From: Victivallales bacterium
Lineage (GTDB): Bacteria > Verrucomicrobiota > Lentisphaeria > Victivallales > SZUA-371
Reading direction: 5' to 3'
DNA: 59,633 nt
Assembly: GCA_016936495.1 (NCBI GenBank)
Contig: JAFGXT010000173.1
Coordinates: 1 to 59,633, forward strand
Part shown: in pieces, positions 18,901-27,498 of the stretch
Numbering within the stretch: position 1 is the first letter of the stretch
How the letters are laid out: each line of letters opens with the position of its first letter
Program-made: the position numbers and the translations under genes
The notes under the pieces: model-generated
The model's database searches: none
What the model was told of the DNA's origin: nothing
The model's input: only the letters and a program-made list of their open reading frames with translations

Positions 18901-19092
18901 CCGATGGTTATTGCCAGCGGTGCCGGAGCCGGCAGTCGCCAGGCTATCGGTCGGACTACGTTTTGCGGTATGATTGCGGCGTCGGTGGTCGGTATTATCT
19001 TCGTTCCGGCTTTGTACGCGATGTTCCAGCGTAACCGTGAAAGAGTAAATTCGTTCTTCAAACGTTTCGCGCACGGTTCCAGCGAACAGTAA
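15973..19092 (+). CDS. RND multidrug efflux transporter, inner-membrane pump (AcrB/HAE1 type)
   Basis: 1039 residues, the normal length for HAE1 pumps. It begins [25 protein letters not shown] and [17 protein letters not shown], very close to AcrB/MexB. Transmembrane helix 4 has the proton-relay pair in [20 protein letters not shown] large periplasmic loop follows each first helix of the two halves, with the porter motif [11 protein letters not shown]. It exports hydrophobic drugs, dyes or bile salts using the proton gradient, and bile salts would fit a gut habitat. Co-transcribed with the marR and adaptor genes and followed by a hairpin. Confidence 0.95.
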   Translation: MISAVFIKRPKLAMVISLVIVIGGLMCMNNIPVAEYPEVAPPQITVRATYPGASSQVLADTVAAPLESEINGVEGMIYFTSQSDNSGGYSLNVTFKSGTNTDIAQVNVQNAIQRAEPNLPQEVVAQGITVSKQSSDILGVFVFSSTAHKKLFLSNYVSMKIKDELSRVDGVSYAMIFGEQEYSMRIWLDPLRMTALKVSPDEVINAIRTQNIQAAAGSIGAEQSNDFIQYKINTTGRLKTEEDFANIIVRSGEHGRQLRIKDIARVELGADQYSGSTFYNNENSVALAIYRNDDANALNVIDIAKEKVKELSQFFPEGMTYTLAYDPTLFVRTTMKEIVYTLIITMILVVLITYIFLQDWRATLIPSVTIPVSLIGSFIFLYFLGFSANVLTLFALILAIGSVVDDAIVVVENVMRLIEEEHLSPVEASYKAMKQVTGAVISTTLVLLAVYAPIGFYGGMVGTIYRQFAVTMCTALVISTFNALTLSPALCALLLRHHRPPRGPFRWFNKCLNFSSNVYLASAGFLVRRGIVTLILFAVVVWGCSWFYNGLPSSFLPQEDKGALFCAVQLPPGATLKRTDTVMHQATDIAKAVPGVRDVVAISGYSMMGGNGENMGMLILMLNDWDERKTPNLQIDAIMGQLNQRFAVLPQAQINVFAPPAIMGLGVTGGVSFMLQASGDQTPQELAASVRGLLGNIFQSHEALYAFSTFDANTPQLYLDLDRKKCEALNVPVSRVFTTLQSKLASSYVNDFNLYGYSFKVKIQSEASSRSTIRDIEQINVMSNNGKMVPLTSIATLKFEAGPRQIPRFNQFMAAEINAAAKPGVSSGQLMNAILRNASKLPKDYSVAWTGMSYQERENEGKIVLLMSFALLFGYLFLVAQYESWTVPASVITSVAVAVLGALAGLKMLDMPLSIYAQLGLVMLIALASKNAILIVEFSKQQREEGMSIEEAALSGAKTRYRAVLMTAYSFVLGVFPMVIASGAGAGSRQAIGRTTFCGMIAASVVGIIFVPALYAMFQRNRERVNSFFKRFAHGSSEQ

Positions 19093-19103
19093 GATTAAGT
19101 AAA

Positions 19104-19128
19104 AGCCCGGAAATCAACTTTCCGGGCT
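19104..19128. terminator. Hairpin between the RND pump and antiporter genes
   Basis: Perfect 10-bp stem AGCCCGGAAA/TTTCCGGGCT with a 5-base loop between two convergent genes. There is no long T-run on the plus side. It probably serves both directions. Confidence 0.75.
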
Positions 19129-19190
19129 CTCAAAAATTTGTTGTTATATTGACACTGACATACGCCATTATTCGCGCTTAAGAAATGCGC

Positions 19191-20870
19191 TCAAATTGAC
19201 TGGGCAACAGCATCTGAACCCGTGCTGCGACGGCGTATGAGCTCTGAATGAACCTTTGATTTTATGCCGCGCAAATCAATAATCCCCAATGGCTTATCTT
19301 TGTCGTCCGCGCTGATCACCGGCATCTGGTCAATCTTATGCCGTTGCATTAGTTCATAGACTCCGGTCAAAGCTGAATCCGGAGTGGCGCGCTCTTCGGC
19401 TGCGGTCATGACGTCGGCGACGACCAGCCACCGCCAGGACTCACGATCGGCAAGAACACTCTTCAGTGTCTCAAAAGACAGCACGCCGATAAGTTTGTCT
19501 TCACGTAATACCGGATACATAAGTTTGTCATTATCCCGGAACATATTTATCGCATGTTGCAGAGGCTCATGTTCCTGAAGCATGACCGGGTTGGCTTCTA
19601 TCACATCCGCCACGGTCATAGTTTCCATTACATCCTCATCGGTAATATTGCGTCCGGCCTCTCCTGACAACTTAAGCGCGAGCTTGACCATTGCCGGTCC
19701 CACAAACTGAACTATAAGCGTGGTGGCGGTAACCGCATAGATTATTGCATCTCCGAGGGATATTTCTTCTGAAATTTTAATGTCTTTCAGGTGTTGAGCG
19801 GCGACGATGGACAGACCTACCGCCACGCCGCCCTGAGCGAATATACTCATACCCAGATATTTTTTTACGGGTTCCGGGCTTCGTGAGATGATGGCTCCCA
19901 GTCTGGCTCCATACATCTTGCCCGCACTCCTGCCGAGAACATACAGCAAGACTATAACCCATATCCACCACGTCATCTGTCCCAGTCCAAGACGAGCCCC
20001 GACCAATACAAAAAAGATCACATATATAGGTATGGAAAAACTGCGCAACAGTTTAAAGAGTTCCTCACTGCGATGAGGGACAAAATTAACCAGAACAAAT
20101 CCCATCATCATTCCCGCCAGAATCACATCCATATGATAGCGAACGGATATGCCAATTATCAGAAGGATCATTCCCACCGCCAGAGAAACGAGTTTTTCCG
20201 GATATTTAACCCGTTTCATGAAGGCGGCAAGGATAAAAGCGGCGACGGTACCCACGATCAAAGCGCCACCCAGTTCCCGGCCAACCTTGAGTAGTTCATT
20301 CGCCACCGATCCTGATCCGCCGGTCAGCAATTGTGCCGTACTGGTGCCTATTCCGTACAAAGTCATCGCCAGCGCATCGTCCAAAGCGACAATGGCAATA
20401 ATCGAGCTGGTCATTATGCCCTGAGCGCGGTATTCCCACAGTACATCAATAGTGGACGCCGGATCAGTGGCCGAGGCTATGGCGCCAAAAACAACTCCTC
20501 CGGCAACCGCCACTTTCATTTCTCCGGTAACATAATACAACACCAGCCCGGTCATGATGCCAACAAGTGTGCACGCCACTATCCCTTCACCTAGCAAGAT
20601 CGCGGTGAACTGCCTGCCATATTTTCTGAACATCTCAATTTTCAACTCCCCGCCTACGAGAAATCCTATGATGCCCAGTGCGAAATTATTAAACATGCCA
20701 AGCTTTTCAACATGCCCCTGAGTGATCACTCCAAATCCGGCCTGACCTATAATCAAGCCGATTACGATATATCCCACCACCTGAGGGAATCTGATCTTCT
20801 GAAACAACCATGCTCCGATCATGCCGAGAAAAACGGCAAGGCCTAAAACAATAAGCAAGCCCATTTCCAT
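19191..20870 (-). CDS. Cation/proton antiporter (CPA/KefB-like) with C-terminal CBS pair
   Basis: 559 residues. About 12 membrane segments form the N-terminal ~395 residues, with the CPA signature FGAIASATDPASTIDVLWEYRAQG and an ALDDALAMTLYGI motif carrying the ion-binding acids. The C-terminus holds two CBS domains (VADVIEANPVMLQEHEPLQHAI and VADVMTAAEERATPDSALTGVYELMQRHKIDQMPVI) that probably bind an adenine nucleotide and gate transport. It exchanges Na+ or K+ for H+ across the inner membrane. It starts 4 bases after the HTH-EIIA gene with a GGAGGAG site, so the pair is co-translated. Confidence 0.88.
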   Translation of the reverse strand: MEMGLLIVLGLAVFLGMIGAWLFQKIRFPQVVGYIVIGLIIGQAGFGVITQGHVEKLGMFNNFALGIIGFLVGGELKIEMFRKYGRQFTAILLGEGIVACTLVGIMTGLVLYYVTGEMKVAVAGGVVFGAIASATDPASTIDVLWEYRAQGIMTSSIIAIVALDDALAMTLYGIGTSTAQLLTGGSGSVANELLKVGRELGGALIVGTVAAFILAAFMKRVKYPEKLVSLAVGMILLIIGISVRYHMDVILAGMMMGFVLVNFVPHRSEELFKLLRSFSIPIYVIFFVLVGARLGLGQMTWWIWVIVLLYVLGRSAGKMYGARLGAIISRSPEPVKKYLGMSIFAQGGVAVGLSIVAAQHLKDIKISEEISLGDAIIYAVTATTLIVQFVGPAMVKLALKLSGEAGRNITDEDVMETMTVADVIEANPVMLQEHEPLQHAINMFRDNDKLMYPVLREDKLIGVLSFETLKSVLADRESWRWLVVADVMTAAEERATPDSALTGVYELMQRHKIDQMPVISADDKDKPLGIIDLRGIKSKVHSELIRRRSTGSDAVAQSI

Positions 20871-20874
20871 AGTC

Positions 20875-21531
20875 TTATTCTCCTCCGGCTCCGGTAAGCA
20901 GATGATAGAACTGTCCAGGAGTATCGCACGCGATCAAAGCCTCTCTGGCGTCAGCTTCTTTCAACCGCGAACTGATCTGTCCAAGCAATTTCAGGTGCTG
21001 ATCATGTTGATCCTGTCGTGCCACAATCATAAATATCAGTTTCACCGGCTGGGAATCCAAAGATTCATAATCATCGACGCCATCGCGTACCAGAGCCGCG
21101 CCGAGTATTACATCTTTGACTGAATTCAAACGTATATGCGGAATACCGATACCCATGCCGATACCGGTACTCATCAATTGTTCACGATGAAAAATCCCTT
21201 CCTGAAGATCTTTTTTTGATTTCACCAGCGGAGATTCGGCAAGCAGGTCAATAAGTTCCTGAAGAATACCGTCTTTGGACGCTTTCTCAGTGAAAATAAT
21301 ATTTTCTTTTTTTAGAACGCTATTAAGGAAAAGAGGAACAAAATTGCCCATGCTTTTCGAACCGCTTAAGCGTGAATCTATCCAATTTTCTATTTCACTG
21401 CGTTTGAAACGCCAGGTCGTCCCCAGTTTACCGCAAGGAATTTCGCCTTTCTGTGCCCAATCGTAAACCGTACGCTCGGAAACACGCAGATATTCGGCCA
21501 CCTCTTCAATGGTCAAAATGTCATTATTCAT
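20875..21531 (-). CDS. HTH - PTS EIIA (PtsN-like) fusion regulator
   Basis: About 218 residues from ATG 21531. The N-terminal 55 residues are an excisionase/MerR-like helix-turn-helix (LTIEEVAEYLRVSERTVYDWAQKGEIPCGKLGTTWRFKRSEIENWI). The rest is a fructose/nitrogen-type PTS EIIA domain with the phospho-acceptor His in GMGIGIPHIRLNS (H132). The architecture suggests DNA binding controlled by PTS phosphorylation. I recall similar fusions in chlamydiae. No PTS permease is nearby. Coupling to the antiporter fits the known link between PtsN and K+ homeostasis, but that is an inference. Confidence 0.85.
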   Translation of the reverse strand: MNNDILTIEEVAEYLRVSERTVYDWAQKGEIPCGKLGTTWRFKRSEIENWIDSRLSGSKSMGNFVPLFLNSVLKKENIIFTEKASKDGILQELIDLLAESPLVKSKKDLQEGIFHREQLMSTGIGMGIGIPHIRLNSVKDVILGAALVRDGVDDYESLDSQPVKLIFMIVARQDQHDQHLKLLGQISSRLKEADAREALIACDTPGQFYHLLTGAGGE

Positions 21532-21534
21532 CAC

Positions 21535-21920
21535 AAACCGTCCTGTTTATTATAATTTTCATTTGAAATATTTAGCAAATTTCGCATATGATGCACATTA
21601 ACCGCATTTATGGATTTGTAAAGTCACATTTTAAAATTTTATTAAGATATTGAATATCCAGGCATGATTTTAACACAAAGCAAACGTTAAAGAATGGCGT
21701 AAAAGTTTTTGTTTTTAAGAATTTGTATGGAACGTGCTCCATCTATTCGGTTGGATGGGACTGACAGAAGTTAAAAAAAAGAAAAAATATTGCAGCTGAG
21801 ACTTTTGACAGTCTCCTCCGGCTGTTGGTTTTCTGGTTCTTTATAGCTGAAAATATCATTATGTGGTTGTCGAATAAAATTTTAGTGTTATATTATTTTT
21901 TCGTTGTTTTCTTCTGAATT
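21535..21920. other. AT-rich intergenic region, divergent promoters presumed
   Basis: 386 bases between the minus-strand HTH-EIIA gene and the plus-strand ArnT-like gene. No ORF with a credible start is visible. A weak hairpin GAGAC/GTCTC lies near 21800. It must hold promoters for both flanking genes, but I could not identify convincing boxes. Confidence 0.4.
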
Positions 21921-23684
21921 ATGAATACAAAAAAGGTTCCGCTTATAATGATTTTTGACGAGAAAAACAAAAATAAAATATATTTGTTCCTGATTTTGGC
22001 GTTTGTTCTTATTTATATTGTGCCGCTGGGATTTCGACCGTTGATTGTCCCAGATGAGACCAGGTATGCTCAGATTCCGCGAGAAATAGTGCAATCCGGA
22101 GACTGGGTCGTGCCGCGTCTGGGGGGCTTGCGATATTTTGAGAAGCCTATTATGGGCTACTGGTTGAATGCTGTTTCTCAGTTGATTTTCGGGGAAAATA
22201 ATTTTGCGGTGCGTTTCATGTCCGCTTTTACAACGGGGTTGTCCGCGCTGATGTTGTTTTGGTTTGTGCGTAAACTTAAGGGGTTCGAGGCGGCGGTCTG
22301 GACGACTATGATCTTTATGATTTCGTCGCTGGTGTATTATATCGGTACTTTTGCGGTGCTGGATCCGCATACTTCCATGTTCCTGACCGGAGCGTTAATA
22401 ACATTTTATCTGGCTTATGACGCGAAAAAGGTGAAAGTCAAACTATTGTGGCTGGCGGCTTTCGGCGCGTTCTGCGGCGGGGCGTTTCTTGCTAAAGGGT
22501 TTATTGCCATTGCTGTGCCTGGGGTTACCATCGCGCCGTTTCTGATCTACAAAAAGAAATGGAAAGAGATTTTATGGATGCCGTGGATTCCGTTTGTGGT
22601 GGCGGTATTGGTGTCGCTGCCATGGGCAATCATGATTCACCAGCGGGAGCCGGATTTCTGGAATTATTTCTTTTGGGTGGAGCATATTCAACGGGCAATC
22701 GGGAGTGAATCTGGACAGCACCCGGAACCATTCTGGTATTTTATTCCCGTTATAATCGGTGGGACTATTCCATGGACGTTTCTGGCTCCAGCGATTTTCA
22801 GTGTTACAAAGTTCAGGATTCCAAAGGATGATCTGCTGTTGTTTTGCGTATGCTGGACTATTTTTCCGTTTATCTTCTTCTCAATTCCCAACGGCAAGCT
22901 GGGCACTTATATTCTGCCTTTGTACCCGGGGCTGGCGTATGTTCTTTGCGTTGGACTCAGAAAATATTTTGCGGAAGGCAATATCAAAATATTCAACATA
23001 TGCTGCAAGGTTATTTATATTATCCTGATAGTGGGTGCTGTAGGGTTTGCGGCGCATCAGGTGTTGAGCATGACAGGAATATCGGCTAAGGTGATAGCTT
23101 TATTCACCAGCAAGGAATTGCCGCAGACCGCACTTTATATGACGCATGAGTATTGGAAGTGGCTGGCAGCGCTTGCTATGGTAGCGGTCTGGATTGTTCT
23201 TCTTTATTGCGCGGCAAAAACGGAAAATGTACAGAAAAAGTTTGTGTATTTCTTCGTCGGTCCGCTGATGGTGTTTTTTATAGGCAACGTAGTTTTACCG
23301 GATTTCATTCGGGATGGCAAGGCGCCGGAGCATTTTTTGATGAAATATGCGGATAAAGTACCTGATGACGCGGTGATTGTCGTTTACAAAAATCTGTTCC
23401 CAGAAGTGTCGTGGTATTACAATCGAACGGATCTTTATGTTTTTCACAAGGGCGGCGAGCTTGAGTATGGTCTTGGACATCTTAAAGGCAGTCCGGAGTA
23501 TCCTGACGGGCGCAGGCGTTTGATAAGCAAGGAAAAGCTCGAGGAGATGACACGCGATCCTCAATACAAAGGTAAGCTGGTGTTTATTATGCGCTCCAAA
23601 CGGAAGCGTGAAAGTGTGCCGACTAATGTGCAGTTTGAGGTATATGATCCAGACAAAGGCGCTATTATGTTCGCGATATACTGA
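21921..23684 (+). CDS. ArnT-like membrane glycosyltransferase (GT83/PMT superfamily)
   Basis: 587 residues with about 12 membrane segments. The first periplasmic loop reads FRPLIVPDETRYAQIPREIVQSGDWVVPRLGGLRYFEKPIMGYWL, close to the ArnT signature (D-E-x-R-Y-A, then G-D-W-V-x-P-x...Y-F-E-K-P). Such enzymes transfer a sugar from undecaprenyl phosphate to lipid A or other envelope acceptors on the periplasmic side. No arnA/B/C/D-type genes are adjacent, so the donor sugar is uncertain. The start is uncertain: the ATG at 21948, with AAGG upstream, may be the true start, since no ribosome site precedes 21921. Confidence 0.85.
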   Translation: MNTKKVPLIMIFDEKNKNKIYLFLILAFVLIYIVPLGFRPLIVPDETRYAQIPREIVQSGDWVVPRLGGLRYFEKPIMGYWLNAVSQLIFGENNFAVRFMSAFTTGLSALMLFWFVRKLKGFEAAVWTTMIFMISSLVYYIGTFAVLDPHTSMFLTGALITFYLAYDAKKVKVKLLWLAAFGAFCGGAFLAKGFIAIAVPGVTIAPFLIYKKKWKEILWMPWIPFVVAVLVSLPWAIMIHQREPDFWNYFFWVEHIQRAIGSESGQHPEPFWYFIPVIIGGTIPWTFLAPAIFSVTKFRIPKDDLLLFCVCWTIFPFIFFSIPNGKLGTYILPLYPGLAYVLCVGLRKYFAEGNIKIFNICCKVIYIILIVGAVGFAAHQVLSMTGISAKVIALFTSKELPQTALYMTHEYWKWLAALAMVAVWIVLLYCAAKTENVQKKFVYFFVGPLMVFFIGNVVLPDFIRDGKAPEHFLMKYADKVPDDAVIVVYKNLFPEVSWYYNRTDLYVFHKGGELEYGLGHLKGSPEYPDGRRRLISKEKLEEMTRDPQYKGKLVFIMRSKRKRESVPTNVQFEVYDPDKGAIMFAIY

Positions 23685-23686
23685 GT

Positions 23687-24343
23687 TTATGCGGAGGCAA
23701 TGACTTTGAGTTCGTTTATGTTGAACAGTCTGAATTTCATATGTTCTCCGAATATCTTCACTATATTGTCCCGATCCATTCTTATGATGGCTCCGACGCT
23801 GATGCTGCGGGTAATCAGTTCATAGATGAGCGGGAAGCCGCTCCAGTTTTTTTCGCTGGACATCAGGATTGATTCGAGTAGAGCCGCGCGGGACGCGTCT
23901 ACAAGCATACCGTTTTGTCTCAGATTGACGCGATAAGCGTCGATGCGCGAAATGATCTGGGTTCTGAATTCTTTATCCTGCGAGGCATATTCCGAGAGTT
24001 GTTGTTTGATTCTTAACACCTGTTGGAGTTCTTCGCTGCTGAATTCAGGATGTTGCGGGTCAATGCCGTTTTGACTGCATAGCTCGCAAAAAGACAGTAC
24101 GCACAGTGGTGGAGTGATGACTAAATCTTTGAATTCCTCCTCGTTTGCCAGTTTGCCGCCGTTGCTCATAACTTCATGCGAAGCCTTTTTTATTCTGTAT
24201 ATAAGCAGTTCCGGGTCGGCTCCGGGAAAGCTGGACAAGGGGAATATGCGTTGGATGTCTTCACGCAGGTCTGCAGAAATCTTGAATCCCGTTTTGCCTG
24301 GATTCAGGAATCTTATGCATTGGCGAATCCATTTTATCAACAT
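23687..24343 (-). CDS. Hypothetical protein with N-terminal basic/hydrophobic segment
   Basis: About 218 residues from ATG 24343. This start has AAGGAG seven bases upstream, unlike the ORF-track start at 24397. I do not recognise a family. It begins MLIKWIRQCIRFLNPGKTGFKISADLREDIQRIF and is largely alpha-helical, with FPGADPELLIYRIKKA and a C-terminal half reminiscent of HDOD-like helical bundles (ELITRSISVGAIIRMDRDNIV), though no clear catalytic motif is present. It sits tail-to-tail with the ArnT-like gene (2 bases apart) and divergent from the receiver-kinase gene, so a role in signalling is possible but unsupported. Confidence 0.6.
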   Translation of the reverse strand: MLIKWIRQCIRFLNPGKTGFKISADLREDIQRIFPLSSFPGADPELLIYRIKKASHEVMSNGGKLANEEEFKDLVITPPLCVLSFCELCSQNGIDPQHPEFSSEELQQVLRIKQQLSEYASQDKEFRTQIISRIDAYRVNLRQNGMLVDASRAALLESILMSSEKNWSGFPLIYELITRSISVGAIIRMDRDNIVKIFGEHMKFRLFNINELKVIASA

Positions 24344-24450
24344 ATAGATGCTCCTTGCTCTTTGTGCCCTATATCTAGTATAAATAGCTTCTTGCATTCC
24401 GTCAAGTCCTCTTTTCGATAATAAATTTATTATGATGGCGCAAAAAGTTG

Positions 24451-24490
24451 TTGCGAAAAACGTCTTGAACGGTTATAACTATAGTATGTG
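24451..24490 (+). promoter_or_regulatory. Putative promoter with the GTTATAACTATA box
   Basis: TTGCGA (24451-24456), a 17-base spacer and TATAAC (24474-24479) within GGTTATAACTATAGTATG. The 12-mer GTTATAACTATA also occurs at 33350-33361 upstream of the second hybrid kinase, where TATAAC is again 17 bases from a -35-like TTGAAA. Confidence 0.5.
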
Positions 24491-24524
24491 TGTGTAGTGT
24501 TTGATAAGCGGAGTGGATAAGTTA

Positions 24525-26336
24525 ATGGCCAGGATTATTGCCGCCGATGACGATTTGGGTTTGCAGCGTATATACGCTCATATGCTGGATTATCTCGGAC
24601 ATGATTTTGTCATATGTTGCAACGGGCAAGAGGCTTTGGATGCTTTTAGTCAAGAGCCTGCTGATTTGTTGCTGTTGGATATTACCATGCCGGTAATGTC
24701 CGGGCTTGAGGTCTGCCGTAAGATACGTATGCTTCCCTCCGGAATACATGTCCCGGTGATAATTGTATCCGCCAATGATTCAGAAGAGGATATCGCTGCG
24801 GGATTTAATGCCGGTGCGGACGATTACCTGCTTAAGCCGGTGCGTGAGACTGCGCTGGTGGGAAAGCTCAGAAATTTTCTCAAGATATCTTCCTTAAACC
24901 GTAAAGAGCTTGATCTTATCCGCGAAAAAGTGAATTTCCTGGATCGTTATAAGATAAATAAGGCTATTGGTTACGGTGCGCATTCGGTTGTTTTCCTTGC
25001 TACTGATTCTCATACCGGCAATCCCGTGGCGGTGAAACTGCTTAATGAAAATGTCTCCGATGACACTACTCTGAGACGTTTTATTGAACTGGTGTCCCAG
25101 TTTAAAGAGTTGAATTCCGAGCATCTGGTCAGGATATACGATTATGGTCAGAGTAATGGTCAGATATATATGATCCTGGAGTATGCCGCCGAGGGAAATC
25201 TGAAAAAACGCATGACCACCAGTACCTTGGATGAAAAGGAAGCCTCATGGCTGGCTTTAAATATACTTGATGCTTTGGAGGAACTGGAGCGGCATGATCT
25301 GGTTCATTTGGATATCAAGCCCGAAAACATCGTGATCCATGACGATAAATATAAGCTCGCTGATTTTGGTATGGTGTATTGCCGTGATACCGCCACGATG
25401 CCTTTGAAGACTGAGATATGGGGAACGGCTGCGTATGTGTGCCCGGAAAGTCTGGAGGAGAGTGTGGAACTGACGGTTCAAAGCGATATTTACAGCCTTG
25501 GCGTTACGCTCTTTGAAGCTGTAACCGGGGATAATCCTTTTCTTTCCGGCAAGCCGCTGGTGTCAATGTTCCGGCAGGTGAATTTTGTGCCTATGCCGGT
25601 TTCGATGCTGGTGGAAGGATTCTCCTGTGAGTTTTCCGAATTGTTATCGTCCATGATGAGTAAAAATCCGGCTGAGCGCTCAACGATAGAAGAGTTAAGA
25701 CGCGGTTTTGAATTTATATATGATTCACAGTTCAAGGGGATTTCTTTCCGGCGTCTGACTTATCCAGATCCAGAGGAGCGTAAGCGGATGCTGCAATCGC
25801 ATGAGGTGGTTACAAAGCAGGTCGCGACACGTTTGGATGATTTTTTTCATAAGCGGCGTAAAGCGCGGTCTGCCGGCGGACGTTTTTTTAATAGCATAGG
25901 AGAATTTTTGTATGTGCTTCTGCGCTATGATAATAATAGAGCTCCAGGGCTGGCGAAATACCTTAAACCGATATTGATCTTTATTATCGCGCTGACATTG
26001 TTCAGCGGTGCTGGTTATTATGCGGTTTCATTGTTTCATTATAAGCCTGAGCTGGTAAAAAAACTGCCTTTGGTTCAGACAATGTGTTATAAATGTGCCT
26101 TTGAGGAACTTCGGGAAGTGGAAAATATGAATACCGCTAAATGCACTAAGTGCAGCGGTGCGTTGGGGTTTGCCATGAAATGCGGAAAGTGCGGGAATCG
26201 TTTCCCCTGGGTAAAACCCGATTTCCCTGATGGGACGCCACGGAGAGAACGCAACCGGAAAACGGCGGAATCGCTCGTATGCCCGGCTTGCGGCGCCGCG
26301 GGCGCCGAATATATTTCCCCGGTCAAAAAGGAGTAA
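24525..26336 (+). CDS. Receiver - Ser/Thr protein kinase - TM - zinc ribbon fusion
   Basis: About 603 residues from ATG 24525 (CGGAG 11 bases upstream; the ORF-track start is a TTG). Residues 1-125 are a response-regulator receiver with phospho-acceptor D52 in LLLLDITMPVMSG and a DDYLLKP lysine. Residues ~145-400 form a Hanks-type kinase with K171 in VAVKLL, the catalytic loop HLDIKPENIV (D263, with HLD replacing HRD) and ADFGMVY (D280). One membrane helix (PILIFIIALTLFSGAGYYAV, ~481-505) precedes a cysteine-rich tail with several C-x2-C pairs (CYKC, CTKC, CGKC, CPAC) that probably bind zinc. It would join two-component phosphorylation to Ser/Thr phosphorylation. Confidence 0.9.
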   Translation: MARIIAADDDLGLQRIYAHMLDYLGHDFVICCNGQEALDAFSQEPADLLLLDITMPVMSGLEVCRKIRMLPSGIHVPVIIVSANDSEEDIAAGFNAGADDYLLKPVRETALVGKLRNFLKISSLNRKELDLIREKVNFLDRYKINKAIGYGAHSVVFLATDSHTGNPVAVKLLNENVSDDTTLRRFIELVSQFKELNSEHLVRIYDYGQSNGQIYMILEYAAEGNLKKRMTTSTLDEKEASWLALNILDALEELERHDLVHLDIKPENIVIHDDKYKLADFGMVYCRDTATMPLKTEIWGTAAYVCPESLEESVELTVQSDIYSLGVTLFEAVTGDNPFLSGKPLVSMFRQVNFVPMPVSMLVEGFSCEFSELLSSMMSKNPAERSTIEELRRGFEFIYDSQFKGISFRRLTYPDPEERKRMLQSHEVVTKQVATRLDDFFHKRRKARSAGGRFFNSIGEFLYVLLRYDNNRAPGLAKYLKPILIFIIALTLFSGAGYYAVSLFHYKPELVKKLPLVQTMCYKCAFEELREVENMNTAKCTKCSGALGFAMKCGKCGNRFPWVKPDFPDGTPRRERNRKTAESLVCPACGAAGAEYISPVKKE

Positions 26337-26342
26337 AACAAC

Positions 26343-27350
26343 ATGAACAGCAAAAAGTCAGTTAAAAATTACACTTTGGTGGAGCTTCTCGTAACGATGT
26401 CGATTATAGCTACGCTCGCGGGAATGCTGATGTCGGCGTTGACCGATGGTCATGCCAGAGGACGCTATGGACGCTGGCTGGGATATAAAAGCAATCTGCG
26501 GGCCGAACCGGAACTGGTGGGATATTTTGATTTTCAGGCAGGGGAGGGTTCTACGCTTGGAAATATAGCTCAGGGCGTTAACCGTGAGCCTTATGATCAG
26601 AGAAAGGTTGACGGAGCCATATCAAATGCACGATGGACATGGGGACGCTGGCGCGGCAAGGGTGCTTTGGAGTTCGATGGCGTTCAGAGCATGGTTGCCA
26701 TTGCCGATGATAATATGATTCAGGAATTGAAACGGGAATTCTCTCTGGAGATGTGGATGTATCCTTACAGCATGGATGGTGAATTTTTGTTGTTTAAATC
26801 GCAGCATGAACTTGCTGCTGATGGCAATTGCAACGGCAATGGAAATGGCAATGGAAATGGCAATGGCAATGGAAATGGGGCAAATTCAGGAAGAGGCTGG
26901 GGGCAATGCGTCAAAGATGAGATTTTTTCCATAGGCATGTCAAGGAATAATAAAGTAAGCATATCATATGTCGTTGACCGTTATTGGTCCAATCCCAATA
27001 ATTCTCAAGGGCATGGGTACGGTTATGCCTGGGGACACTATTTGACTAAAGAGGCAACATTGCTTCAATCCTGTTCGTTTAATCTGGACGTTAAACCGGA
27101 GCGCTGGTACCACCTGGTGGTTACATACTCGTTTGACGATTCCACTCTTCGTGTATATGTCAACGGTGCGTTAGTCCAGGAACAGAAGCCAAAAGATCCG
27201 CTCAGGTTCTATTTCGGAGAATCTTTTATCGGCGGCGACAGTCTTCCCGGAAGTTCTTTTCATGGTCTTATAGACGAGTTTGCCGTTTACAATCGACAGC
27301 TTTCCGCGCAGGATGTCCTGAACCATTATGAGATGGGGCGGCCACGTTGA
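26343..27350 (+). CDS. Pseudopilin-like protein with LamG (concanavalin-like) domain
   Basis: 335 residues. The N-terminus KNYTLVELLVTMSIIATLAGMLMSAL is a prepilin-type helix with Glu at +5, but Asn replaces Gly at -1 and Tyr replaces Phe at +1. From ~55 onward a LamG/laminin-G-like jelly roll is evident: GYFDFQAGEGSTLGNIA, KGALEFDGVQSMVAI, FSLEMWMYP, RWYHLVVTYSFDDSTLRVYVNGALV, FHGLIDEFAVYNRQLSAQDVLNHY. Such domains bind glycans or surface ligands. A run of seven Gly-Asn pairs interrupts the domain near 165-178. Its ribosome site overlaps the stop of the kinase fusion gene 6 bases upstream, so the two are translationally coupled. Confidence 0.85.
   Translation: MNSKKSVKNYTLVELLVTMSIIATLAGMLMSALTDGHARGRYGRWLGYKSNLRAEPELVGYFDFQAGEGSTLGNIAQGVNREPYDQRKVDGAISNARWTWGRWRGKGALEFDGVQSMVAIADDNMIQELKREFSLEMWMYPYSMDGEFLLFKSQHELAADGNCNGNGNGNGNGNGNGNGANSGRGWGQCVKDEIFSIGMSRNNKVSISYVVDRYWSNPNNSQGHGYGYAWGHYLTKEATLLQSCSFNLDVKPERWYHLVVTYSFDDSTLRVYVNGALVQEQKPKDPLRFYFGESFIGGDSLPGSSFHGLIDEFAVYNRQLSAQDVLNHYEMGRPR
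26835..26876 (+). repeat. Hexanucleotide microsatellite encoding (Gly-Asn)7
   Basis: Seven in-frame hexamers of GGCAAT or GGAAAT with no interruption, inside the LamG domain coding region. Changes in copy number would keep the frame and alter the loop length. Confidence 0.95.
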
Positions 27351-27498
27351 TTTAGATGAAATATGCTATTGTTTGTTAGTTTTTGTTTGTGGATATTCAG
27401 TATTTTTCAACAAAATTTCATTATACGTGTTGAAAATATCTCTTGACGTTGAATAATCTATATGTAGGAGGTATTGCAATACGCAATATTAATGAATA

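Noticed and set aside
24501-24524. TTG start of the kinase fusion given in the ORF track
   Set aside because: An in-frame ATG at 24525 has a ribosome site, and the receiver domain begins right there.
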